Origin: Schistocephalus solidus
Taxonomy: Eukaryota; Platyhelminthes; Cestoda; Diphyllobothriidea; Diphyllobothriidae
Assembly (NCBI GenBank): GCA_017591395.1
Contig: WEDG01004642.1
Location: 1 to 64,000 of the forward strand
Direction of reading: 5' to 3'
Length of the DNA: 64,000 nucleotides
Part shown: positions 19,743 to 30,800 of the stretch, in pieces
How positions within the stretch are numbered: position 1 is the first letter of the stretch
Layout of the letters: every line of letters begins with the position of its first letter
The notes under the pieces: model-generated
Databases searched by the model: none
What the model saw: only the letters and a program-made list of their open reading frames with translations
What the model was told of the DNA's origin: nothing
Position numbers and translations under genes: made by a program

Positions 19743-22318
19743 ACATTTGTGCTCAGAAAGGGAAAGGCGCAATGTGCAGGACCACTGGGCAAACGCCTTG
19801 AGATCATTTTTTAATAGATCAAGCACGGTGTCGCGATCTGCTGGCTTGTATCGAAAGGCAACTTTTACATTGTCGGCATACATAAAGGGTCTACTATTTC
19901 AAAATAAACCTGGCACATCATTGACAAAAAAACAAAATAAAAGTGGGCCTAGCACACTACCCTGAATAACTCCACTCCTCACACGTGCCGAGTTTGAGAT
20001 AGCATTGGAGATCTTAACATGTTGTGTACGAGAGCTCAGGCCAGAAGCTATCAAGCTCAGAAGTTTACCACATATACCAAAAGATGAGAGTTTCAGGAGA
20101 AGAAGGGCATGGTCAACACGATCGAATGCCTTGGTGAAATCGAAATAGACTAAGTAAAGTGCAAATCCATTATCCCTAGATTGTAGAACATGATCAAAGA
20201 AAGAGAGCTTACATGTATCACAAGACCTTGTTTTGAGGAACCCATGCTGGGCTGCACTCAAAAGGTTATTCTCAGTTAAATGCTACATCATCCATTCTTT
20301 GATCAAGATCTCCAGGATTTTCGAAGCTGCGGAAAGTGTGTTGATTGGCCTAATATCGTCAAATGACGTAGATTGGCCGGGTTTGGGGATAGTTAGAATG
20401 TGCGATTCCTTCCATACACTGGAAAAAGGTTTCACTTTCAAGCGCTAGATAAAATATCTTACATAGAAGTGACGGGAAAATATCATTAGCATTGGCCTTT
20501 ATAATACTGATCGGTACGCCATCTGGTCCAGGACTATAAGATTGACGAAAACGTCGAATGGCTACGGTTACGTCCCAGAGGGTAAAAGTTATGGTCTCGA
20601 GGACGGCACCGGTCCAAACCTGGATGGGTGGAGAGGGAGCGGTCGAATTTTCAATAAATTTTCTGGACAAGAAAACGTTTAAACTATTAGCCGTCAATTT
20701 GTCATCAACTACGGGATTGGCAACGGAGTCCAGTAGTACGGGATGCCATGTTCTACTGTGGGTTCTTATTGCGCGTGAAAAAAGTTTTGCTAAATTAAAC
20801 GAACAGTTTTCGACATATTTGACCTTTTCAGCTAGCCGCTTTTCTTCGGTTAGCCTCTTGGCCTGCTCAAAAATACGGTAAATCAAGGGCAGAACGGAAA
20901 TGTCGTTTTGCAAATGGAATCGACGAGAGAGTTTACGCAACCTACTGTGAAAAGATAAGGGGAGATAAACCTCATCCGTGATATTAATTAATTTCTTACG
21001 GGGAACAAAACGAGAAATAAGTGGATCTAAATCTTCGTAAAGCATACCGGTACAGGTGTTCACATCCAGACACATAAAGAAATTAGACCAGTCGTGGGAG
21101 TTAAGATGTATCAATAATTCTGTCGAAAGCGCTAATCGAAAATAAAAAAAGCTATATTTTTTGGAAATCGTTTTATCGGTTTCGAGTTGTAGTGTAGCAA
21201 CAACGATATAATGGTCTGAGCTCCCAAGTGGACCTAATGATGACACTGTCAAAGGCAGGCAGCCTCTGCAGAAGATTAGATCAAGCATGCTTGATCCTCG
21301 GGTAGGGAAGTCAACAACCTGGGTCCACATGCCAATATCTACGGCCTCGAGAAAGTCCTCGAAATTTCTGGGGCCGGAGGTGACCGGAAACCAGCGAATG
21401 TCAGGAAGGTTGAGATCACCTGCAATTAAGCAATACTTAAAATTTAAGTCAACTGTGGCATGGAATGCTTGTGAGAGACGAAGATCGAAATCCTCACTGG
21501 TATTGGGCGGGCAAAAGACACAACCAATGAGTAAAGTGTTCCTATTTTTTAAGGTAATTTGAAGCAAGCAGCTCTCGTCAACCGCAGTAAATAGTGGATG
21601 ATCTAAGGTCCAAAATTCCAGCGCTTGTTAAATAAAGATACAGCTGCCTTCACCATGACTGTCATGGCGATCATTTCGAGTACAAGTATAACCTATAAGA
21701 GAGAGTTCGGGGTCGGCTACGGAAGGTGTTGCCCATGTTTCAGTTACTATAACGATATCTGGACAGTGGACAAAGACTAGAGTTTGAAGCAAGGGAATTT
21801 TATTGAGCAAGGATCTGGCATTTAGAACTAACAGTTTAAGTGGGCAAGGTGGTTGTTTTTAGAGAGAGCGGCTAATTCATCCAGTGGTTCACATGCCACT
21901 GAACATAGGGGGCGGGTGCTCCCGCCCTGTACTGGAAAAAAGATGGGATCATACGCGCCTGATGTGGGTGAAGCTGAGTAAAATATGGAGGTGGAAATGA
22001 CAGACAGGGGAACTGAGCACAACTGTTAGCTATTGGGGCATGACCGGGAAACCCCTAGGACAGGAAACTGCAAAGTATTACTATTAAGGTGACACAGAAG
22101 GTCAGGTGAGTCTAGTAGTCCGGCAGGACCCTTCGTATTTAGAGACAACTGGGGAAACGACCGTAGAGAAAATTGGCTGCGGGGTGGGGGATGCACTGTT
22201 GTGAGTGGCAGAGAAGCACTATTTTTGGGCGAGAATGCTTGTATGTTTCGTTTATCGGCCTCAGTAGGAGGTCTGGGTGATAGCTGGAAATTCGATGTTG
22301 TTGGGATGGGGATGTATT
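19743..22318 (-). mobile_element. LINE family A, 5' part (A2)
   Basis: This minus-strand copy covers a proline-rich leader (22,310-22,030), endonuclease (about 21,860-21,150), linker and RT up to 'LSLSEHKCS' at 19,745. It then ends against E5. It extends about 300 bp further 5' than A1 and so gives the N-terminal region of family A. The leader frame reads 'SPRPPTEADKRNIQAFSPKN' and other low-complexity Pro/Ser/Thr text, with a stop before the endonuclease. RT motif C is YADN. Confidence 0.8.
20359..21567 (-). pseudogene. LINE A2 endonuclease C-half, linker and RT N-half (402 codons)
   Basis: This is the longest uninterrupted coding frame in the window. It contains 'IGCVFCPPNTSEDFDLRLSQ', 'AGDLNLPDIRWFP' (GDFN altered to GDLN), 'FPTRGSSMLDLIFCRGCLP', 'GSSDHYIVV' (DHD altered to DHY) and the linker 'RAIRTHSRTWHPVLLDSVAN', then 'SPGPDGVPISIIKANANDIF'. 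It ends by frameshift before the 'FRPINTL' block, which continues in another frame to 19,899 with motif A 'DFTKAFDRVDHALLL'. The copy is inactive because of the frameshift and altered active-site residues. Confidence 0.75.
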
Positions 22319-22450
22319 CTACCTCCCTTTATCATTCCGCCATAGGCTGCGTAGACTCTCGCGTCGTTTTAATCTACTAAATGACACTTTCGTCCTGCCC
22401 CTGATCCAGCAAAACTCTGAACAAGCTGAGAATCTATCTGAAGAAAAACG
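22319..22450 (+). pseudogene. LINE A-like linker fragment, plus strand
   Basis: The plus strand reads 'YLPLSFRHRLRRLSRRFNLL' then 'QQNSEQAENLSEEKRL'. This corresponds to the family A linker 'LPLSFRRRLRKLSRRFHLA' at 7,510. It is inverted relative to A2 and joined to its 5' end. No RT of family A follows. Confidence 0.55.
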
Positions 22451-22639
22451 TTTAATATACCCACATTTTTAGTCTTACGCTAGAAATCTGAGAAAAGATG
22501 TTTCCCCGAACACCAGTACTTCCTGAACGAGATTTCACTAAAAGAAGTAGATACGCACGAAAATAAAGTTATCTGGGTAGCTTCAAACCCAAGGTCGTCC
22601 GAAGAAAAGGTGACAAGGATCATGTACTGTATAATAAGG

Positions 22640-23465
22640 CGTGGTCTAATAATCTTTCCTCCCAGCCATCAGTTGAAAAACTCGCTGATGATCTGAAGTT
22701 ATAGATCTTGATTGTAAAACCGGAGGATGCGCGGAACATAAAAAAAGTAGATCGCTTGCAAACATGGTTTTGTAAGTGGTTGCTGAACATTAATTTAAAC
22801 AAATGCCAAATCATCCAATTGTAGTCTAGTTACAGAAGGATGATTCGGTTTAAAAATCAGTACTTCATCAGTGGTCACCAACTGATTTGGGTATGTGGAT
22901 AACACCCACTCTCAAACCATCGTCGCACTGTCCAAATATAGCAAAGAAAGATCTGTGTATCTTAGTGGCGATCAAGAGATCCTTCTTTTAATTTTGATGA
23001 AGAGGTTTTTGGGCACGTGTTTGGAACATTTATCCGGCCTGCATTGGAATATTGCATTCAGGCGTGGCGCCCCTTGACAAAATAGGACTACACTCTGTTG
23101 GGGAAAGTTCAAAGAAGGGTGACGAAACTAGTCGGTGGATTGGAATGCCTACCATACGAGGGCCGACAAGAAAGACTAAAAATTGTTCCTCTTTTTATAG
23201 GCAATACAGAGGGGATAAAATTTTAGTTTTCAAACTTGACAGAGGAGTTGATTGTACTCTTCAGATGGCTGACGTTTTTGAATTGACAAACATGACAAAT
23301 CTCCGAGATCACCAATACAAAAATGAAGAGAAAACCGCGCCAAAGGGGAAGTGCGGACCAACTTCTTTTTCCCAACGGTTGATTAAACAATGGAAAAAAA
23401 TCTTTCATTTTCGCTTGCTTAGGCTGAATGCTTTGAAATGTCTAAAAGAAGACTTGATGGACATA
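22640..23465 (+). pseudogene. LINE family F, RT motif C to C-terminus
   Basis: Plus-strand pieces are 'LADDLKL' followed by a stop, 'LQTWFCKWLLNINLNKCQII', 'FIRPALEYCIQAWRPLTK', 'GKVQRRVTKLVGGLECLPYE' and 'YRQYRGDKILVFKL'. The C-terminal 'RLIKQWKKIFHF' block ends at 23,471. These are the thumb and C-terminal blocks of a CR1-like RT. Several frame changes make it inactive. It may be a diverged relative of family C, but the coding parts barely overlap. Confidence 0.65.
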
Positions 23466-23786
23466 TATTGAGTCGACACCAATGACCGATATACTGAAAC
23501 CCCTATTGCCATGTAAAATTTGTATATTTGGCCAGCGCTTATCTTTTACTAGGCTTTCAAAGGTTCTGCCTATCTCCCTTATAAAGTAAATTATACTTAA
23601 TTCGTCCTTCCCCCCTGAACCATACTTCGTAATGCTAGTGATGACATTACCGTTGACAACAACATCAAAATTCAATATTCCAGCCACTGAGAACAGTGGA
23701 TCTTCGGAAGTAGAGGTTTTTTCCAACCCAGTATACTTAACCTGCACTTCATACGTACCTTTCTGGTCTGCCCTCTTATCAATCAT
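23442..23786 (-). CDS. Unrecognised open frame, 114 codons
   Basis: The minus-strand frame begins 'MIDKRADQKGTYEVQVKYTG' and contains 'VVVNGNVITSITKYGSGG' with alternating hydrophobic and polar residues, as in a beta-rich domain. The composition is protein-like rather than random. I do not recognise a family, and no splice partners are obvious. It starts at the end of the family F fragment, so it could be an exon or further retroelement sequence. Confidence 0.25.
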   Translation of the reverse strand: MIDKRADQKGTYEVQVKYTGLEKTSTSEDPLFSVAGILNFDVVVNGNVITSITKYGSGGKDELSIIYFIREIGRTFESLVKDKRWPNIQILHGNRGFSISVIGVDSIYVHQVFF

Positions 23787-24402
23787 CTTGGCGTTAATCT
23801 GTGTTTCTTAACTTGTCCATCGAATTACTCAACATGCCTCGTTTTAAATAACCTGCAAATAAACCCTTGTCACCAAATTCCCCGTGTTCTTCATTGTGCA
23901 TGTTGTGAACACAGGTTCTCGTAGTAACGAAATTCCTCAGATCTCCAACCTGCCTGGACCATTAAACTTACAATATGAAAATGGATTTGCGAGTCTCAAG
24001 GGCAGTTTCACTCGAGAAGAGAAGCCAACGCCATCGATACAAGAGTGAAAGTGTTAGAACTCTGTACTTAAGCACAATCTATGCTTTTGTTTCCTTATGA
24101 CGATTAACAGCACCCAAGGTGTGCTACATTATGAAACATTAATATAAAGCAAGCACTTTATAACATGCGGAAACCCTCTGCAAATGCGTCCAGTTACTAA
24201 ATACTGACTTGGTTCTTAGTTTTCGCACAAATATTGCATATATATTTTAAAAAGTTATATGTACCCTTAGGTCATTTAGCTAGTTTATGATGCATGGTTA
24301 CGTATCTTTGTTTGGCTGAACTATTTTAACCATTTACGCTGACCTTGAAAGGTGAAAAATAGTTCTATGCCAACGGTCTATTGGTTTTAAAAAAGCAGGC
24401 TG

Positions 24403-24648
24403 TTGAGCATGTGCTATCGCAGAGAAAGGTCGACGAACAGGGTATTCCAGTCTCTTCTCCCGACCCCATATGAAGGCATAACAAATGGAATAACACGATT
24501 ACAACCACTGACAAGGTGCAATAATGCTGAAGAAATAAACGGCTTACGAACAGAAGCTATCGACGAAAAGGGGTTTCATCATTTCCGTCCTTTAAACGCC
24601 GATAAATACCATTACACATTGCCCAGAAGCAAGGATGGTTGGTATTAG
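24403..24648 (+). CDS. Unrecognised open segment, possible 5' exon
   Basis: An open frame follows an acceptor-like 'gctatcgcag' (about 24,420) and reads 'RVFQSLLPTPYEGITNGITR' then 'LNADKYHYTLPRSKDGW'. It lies 120 bp upstream of the first EF-hand exon on the same strand. No donor gives the phase 0 needed to join the exon at 24,766, so a link to that gene is not demonstrated. Confidence 0.25.
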   Translation: MSMCYRRERSTNRVFQSLLPTPYEGITNGITRLQPLTRCNNAEEINGLRTEAIDEKGFHHFRPLNADKYHYTLPRSKDGWY

Positions 24649-24765
24649 TTAGATACTTACACTTTATAGAACTCGCGTCATTTGTGGTCGAGCCGTACGT
24701 TGCTAAACCGTATTCACGCTTGTCGCTGGATGAGGTATGGAATTAAGATCATTCCACATTTGCAG

Positions 24766-24863
24766 ATTGACCTTATATTGCGATGTAAACTCAAAAGACA
24801 CCGGCATAAAATTCGTCAGCTTTTTGATGACGCTGACTGCCTTCATCGGGGATTTGTGACTAA
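24766..24863 (+). CDS. EFCAB6: EFCAB6-like exon 1 (first identified)
   Basis: The acceptor is 'cacatttgcag' and the frame reads 'KLKRHRHKIRQLFDDADCLH'. It ends 'GFVT' plus two bases of a Lys codon before a GTAC donor. Earlier exons are expected because it starts in phase 0 within an EF-hand helix. Confidence 0.65.
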
Positions 24864-27800
24864 GTACTTTTGCTTTATTTGAGACTAACTTTAGGGATGC
24901 TCTTCTGCGTATCATGCACAAGCTCTGTAGGGAAATGCAAGTGGATCAGTTTCATCGCTTATGTGAAAGGTTAGGATCATTTTATTTTGAAAATTCTGGG
25001 TTCAAGATTTTACCTTCAGTCCTTGAATTCAAGTTAATTTTTATATTTTGTTTGAATTATCTTTCGAAATATTTGAGGGATGAAGAAATATGTAGCTCCA
25101 ACAATACCGACAAGAAATAAGAGTGCCTTAAAATTTTAAAAAGTAATTTTACCCACTATTGTTTGTAAGACGCGCCTGCATGTTGTTCATCAGGTCGCAT
25201 ATGTGACTATTGTCACCGATCATAATAAACGGTGTTGTGATGTGTAGGCATGTGCCTCTCAGTGACAATTGAAACTGGCAATTTTATTCACAGCAGCTTA
25301 ACAATTCACAATTATTTTAGTCGGTTTATTTTACCTTCACTGCCAATAGATTAAACGGGCAATAAAAAATCACGCAGATTTTTACTCCCCTACTTCTTTC
25401 AGGATTAAGTATACGTCATGTTTACGTTGATTATGCAGCGAAAAACACTGATTTCCATTAATTACTACTTGTCCATGTAGATTTAAATTGTAATTTCTGA
25501 CAAATTGACCTCTTAAAAAAATTGCAAAGCTTTGGCGGTGTAACCTCATATTTAGTGAATCAGAAAAACATGCTTTAAATTGTTTTTTTAGATAGTGCCA
25601 TTAATTGGGTATTCAGCTAGCTTTCTTTGTTTTTTTATTGCAAGTTAGCATCATCTTCAAGAGTTACTTTATCAAACCACTGTTTTGTCCAGTTTTGATA
25701 GTGGATATTAGTTATTAATGTACCACTGAACAAACAGCTTGTTTTCTCCGCCGTGTAACGGCCAGTAACATATCTCTTTCTACATGGTACTTGTAGCCGG
25801 AAATCCCTAACCAATTCTGAAACGTTGACTTGTTCTATTTTAAAATTGTATTTCCGAGATAAAAAGATGACCAGAGACATTAAATTATGGTACAAAAATA
25901 CACGTAGACTGTTTATCCAAAATGCTTCAATGGTATATTTTTTGAAGCTTTATTAAAAGTAATAACTATTTGAATGCACCAAATGTTTGGATTTAAATAA
26001 GAAATGAAATTTGGAGGCCAAATTGATTGTGCATACTTTCACTACCCTTTGACTGTCTCAAAGCTGCAGCACTGAAGAATATTTCTTGAGCCTTATCATA
26101 ATGTTTGAACTAGTAGGCTATTAAGTAACGGAGTTTAATGAATTGCATCTCTCAAGAGTGAAACATTTGGCGGAATATCTGTATCGTGAATTAAATTAAC
26201 ATGTTAAAGCGAGTTTTTCATAGAAAAGACCCATTCACCGATCGAAATTCCGCTACGTTTGAAGCCGTGACAACTAAGTTTCTGACATTTGTGATTAACT
26301 AATTTTTATAAAAAAAGACCCACTTTCGTGCGACGAAATTAGAGGCTGTTCTTTTTGTCAGATAAATCTAAGCTGATCTGTCTCGTTGTACAAATTATTC
26401 GCTGCTTTACCTAGTACAAATAATTGTGAAGAAATCCAGATCGATTAATTACTTCGGATTCAATCTGCGGTTTTATAGCATCCGTCTTGACACAACGCAT
26501 TTAGGATCAAAGCAGAGATTGCTTGGGATGCGACGCAAGCCTTCCCACGCAAGAAAGTAATTCTCACTTTTATCTCATTCTCTGCGATAACATGTTGTGT
26601 GGCACATGCGGACATACTCAGAAATGAAAATATAATTCTGAAATTGTATTTGGACTGAGTAGATTTAGATGACTGCAATATGCAACTTCAAATGTATACT
26701 TTAAAATGTGAATAACCTGTGGCGAAAGGTTTGGAGAGAAATAATTTTTTTTCTCTGTGTACCGATCTGAAAGGATATTTAGGTTTGGTCGAATAACCAG
26801 GTTATCTATAACCTACCACAAAGTCGGCAGTCATTATTATCATTCCAACTGAAAGTTTAATCACTACACTAGTTATATTTGAATGTCCTAACACCTATAA
26901 TTCCGACGTGCTACAATTTCATGATGAAAAGTCGCAGCCCACAGTCGGCTGGTATCATGGCGGTGCGTTGAGTTATTTCCCACAGAAGCAAAATTACGAA
27001 CTCGAGAATGGGATAGGCGTGGCAGATGGCCTTCCTTTCTGGAAAAAATAAAAAATTTAGTTTTTCTGTTTCAACCTTACATCTGATTCTTAAAATTTTG
27101 AAAGTTAACGTTCGATTTGCCTTCCTAATGTATGTGTTCGCAAGAGGTGATAAAGTAAGATGTAGTTAGCTAAGTCAAAGCAAAAGGGAATCACGGAGCC
27201 AGATGTTTTTATATTCCCATATGGGCGTTTGTTAGGTAGATGTAGTAGAAAATTACCAAACTTATCGAACTGGCCACTACTTTGATTCCATTTTCTGCAA
27301 AACGTCGGCATTATTATTACAAAATTGGTTTTGATGCTACAAGTAGTTCTTCATGCGCCAATGGAATTCTGTTTTCTATTTCAGGTATGGATTCGATAGT
27401 TCGCCGGTGTTATCGTTTTCCGAATTTGAAGCCACATTTGGAGTTCCGCCCCTAGGCCAAACAAAAGCACCTGTAATTATTTCCGGTTTTGGTTACAAGG
27501 AGAAACTTTCTGTGGCATTTGTCTTTCGGAAACTTCAAGAGGCTGCACGGCATCCCAAATTTAATCTGAAAGAATTACTTCCACCAAGTTGTTTTGAAAA
27601 GGAAGGAAGAATTCTTATGCCACATTTGCGTGAATTACTTGCTCGCATTCGAATAGATCTGAATGAGGAGAATTTCCGCCGTCTTTGGGGTCAGTAAGTT
27701 AATTCATACGGATTTTACGTGCAACATCCTCGTTTAGAAAATTTGACCTCATGGGAGTCGGATCCATTTCGACACAGCAGTTCCTGGATCAAATGAATTT

Positions 27801-30800
27801 GAACGAACAGGGGCTTCCTAGTGACAAGAAGGTAGCCATTAAAGACTACGCATTTCCAGAGCAGCACAGGCTTCATTACAAAACATATAACGGGAATCCT
27901 CCTGTGCTGGTATGTCACCTTCATTTGCTTCGATGAATGTCTAAATTGTCACATGATAAACGTTTCCACCGCAAAAACATTTGATTTTGTCTATAAAAGT
28001 ATTGATTTCTTTCGAAGCATTATACTTTCAGGAAGTCCATTCTATTACGTGAATGACGATGGAGAACTATGCATATAGACTAAACGAGTTAGAAAAGAGA
28101 TCCTGAGTCTTAACTAAACTAAATTATTTGCATTACGAGGTTATAGGCTATTTTCTGGCTATGTATTGTAATGTTCATGCTGTGCATGCTTTTGTGTGCA
28201 GGCAACATCTTGGCAGCATGGTGAGTGGGCGAGGAAATCTCTTAAAATACCTACTTTACCTTAAATTTTAACTGAAAGAAGGCAAATGTAAACTTCATGA
28301 TGGCTTATGAAGTTTACCTAGGCACTTTTGGTGACTCGTTTGGGAGACTAAATGTACACAATGTGAGGATAGGCATTGATTTTTTATCAAATTCCAATAT
28401 ATATTTTGCTGTGGTTGTGGACCGGAAATATTTCTTTTTTTAGAAACCCAGTCCATGTGCGCCCATGGAGCTAATACCCGTGTCAAAACCACTAGGTGTG
28501 GTTGATAAGACTGAACAACTGAAAAAACTACCGGACGCAGGAGGCACTAGCTTTCCTATTCCTCCAGAACCCACCTGGAAATCCGCCGGTCCTGGTGGTG
28601 CAAACGTGCCCCCAATGGGTTGTGGCACTAGGTACAAAGACCGCCTAGAATTACTCAGGCAGAAGCGTCCAAAATTTAGGAACGTGCTTAGAACCCTCCA
28701 GTATATCGTAAGTCAATTGCCGGTGCATAATATGGCCTTTCAATACTTCGCTTGTCCGAGTTATTCCTCTACGTACGATTCTTCTTCTCCGCAGTTTGAA
28801 GAGCCTTATCATGCGCTAATGGTCGTCTTCGAGAAAACCGATCCATATCATAAGGGTAGCGTGCCGGAAGCCCGTCTTTACGACATCCTTCGGGAGTGTG
28901 GTATGAATGTGGAACCCAAAGAGGTAAGCCGATTCGCCAAGATGCTTGCACGTGCGGTTGACGACTGCGATGGCATCACTGAACCGCCCAAAGGTAAGGA
29001 GGAACAGGTTCGGCCGGGGCTCATAAATTACCACAAACTCCTGCGACGATACCAAAGACTTACGCCAGGTTCCCCGGCACTTAGCATAATTAAAACCATC
29101 CGTGAAGTAAGTTCAAAAAGTTCTAGCATAACTTGACATTCACTTTCACATTTTGATCTTGGTCAGCCAAAACGGTACAATTTTCGGAATTCTGTAAATC
29201 TAGCGGGCCATCTGATATTTCGGTAGTTTTTTTTCACAGCTGCGTAGTTTCGTAAAAGAAAATTTTGTGAATAAATCAGCTGGTAATATTAAACCTCGTC
29301 AAAATCTCATAGTTTCACACCACAACCCTTCCATTCGCCTCCCCCTAGCAAAGCTTGAAAATCATCACTTACATTCCCGGTCCATTTCGGGATTCTGAAG
29401 AATAATTTTATGAACAGGCAGCTGTTAACGATTGTTGTTAACATATTCCGAATAGGAAGTCATTTTTAGCCCAGTTTGAGGGGTAAATGTGCTTCAAGTT
29501 CTTCAGACAATGAACGGACTATGAAGTTAGTATGCCAACAAATTTACTGTGAAATATTCTGATTTAAATAGCCTGATCGTTATCATGTTTGGATGTTGAG
29601 ACCAGATATTAAGTTTCAACTGCGAGCATTGATAGTGCAAACCATAAATGCATTAACTTATATCGTTTTATTATATTCATTGACTGCAGAGTTTTTCGAC
29701 TGTGAGGCTCAGGAAAAATAGTAGTACTGGAAACATGAGTGCAGTTGACTGGTTAGTTTGTATGGCGTCAAAAGATGGATGGTGATTCATCTACAGCTGT
29801 CCCGAAAAACGTATTTGACCTGAGAGCATTTTCCCTTGTGTGGAAGGTCGTCAAGAGTGACATAAACACAGATGCCCACAAATATGCAAGGGAGAAGTTT
29901 TGGACCCATTGCCTATTATTGCACGAGTACAATTATCCCGACCCGTTCTGTGACCTATAGACTGCCGCTTTTCAAGCGCCATGTTTTATACTTTGAAAAA
30001 CATCATTAGCCGATAATATACTGACCTATGTGGAGCTTTATTGAGGCAGACGTTGGAGTCCCTACGACTTACCGTTTGCGCACAACCTTCCTGATATTGA
30101 ATTCTAGTCTGATAGACGGCACTGCTATGGACGGTTACTTCAACTAACATTTTTTCTATATTCATATATTTCACGTAAAAGTATTAAAATAACCTTATTG
30201 TATAAGCAGCCCCTATGCCGTACTAGTCCGGACAAAAACCCTACGTGGTGCATAATTGACATACAAAAACAGTGCTTTTCCATAGAAAAGACTTGAATAT
30301 TTTCTTTGAGCCACTTGTGCAAAGGTCGGCGGCCTCGGTGGGATTCGAACCCACGCCAAATAGCCTAGGAATATACAGGAAATATACAGAGAATTCAACT
30401 GCCAAAGATTTGTGGCACACTCAGCGGAATATATTTTTATCTTTTTATAGTCATAGGCCTGTAGCGCTTTAGACTTGCATAGCCATTCACCTCTGGTGCC
30501 CACAATACGCTGAAAGCGATTTGATCACAGTTCTAGAGCTGCCGGACAATGTACCCACGCTGGCTTTAGGACAGCCAATCCTAGGTGCCAACGTTACCCT
30601 AGCGGACAGATGCGCACACAGGCCGCGCGTCGGGGCTTCTGACGACAACACGACTTCTTCTGGTGTCTTTGCCCGTCTCCCTCTAATGGAAACTGGGCCT
30701 CGTGATTGAAGTTATATAAGAGCGAACACTGCCTTCACGTTATAGGCCATATAGTTGGACAAGCTGCCCAAATTATTTTTTGCCTTATATGGCAAACAGC

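Noticed and set aside
22619..22814. Minus-strand open frame 'MIWHLFKLMFSNHLQNHVCK'
   Set aside because: It is the antisense of the plus-strand RT motif C block of family F.
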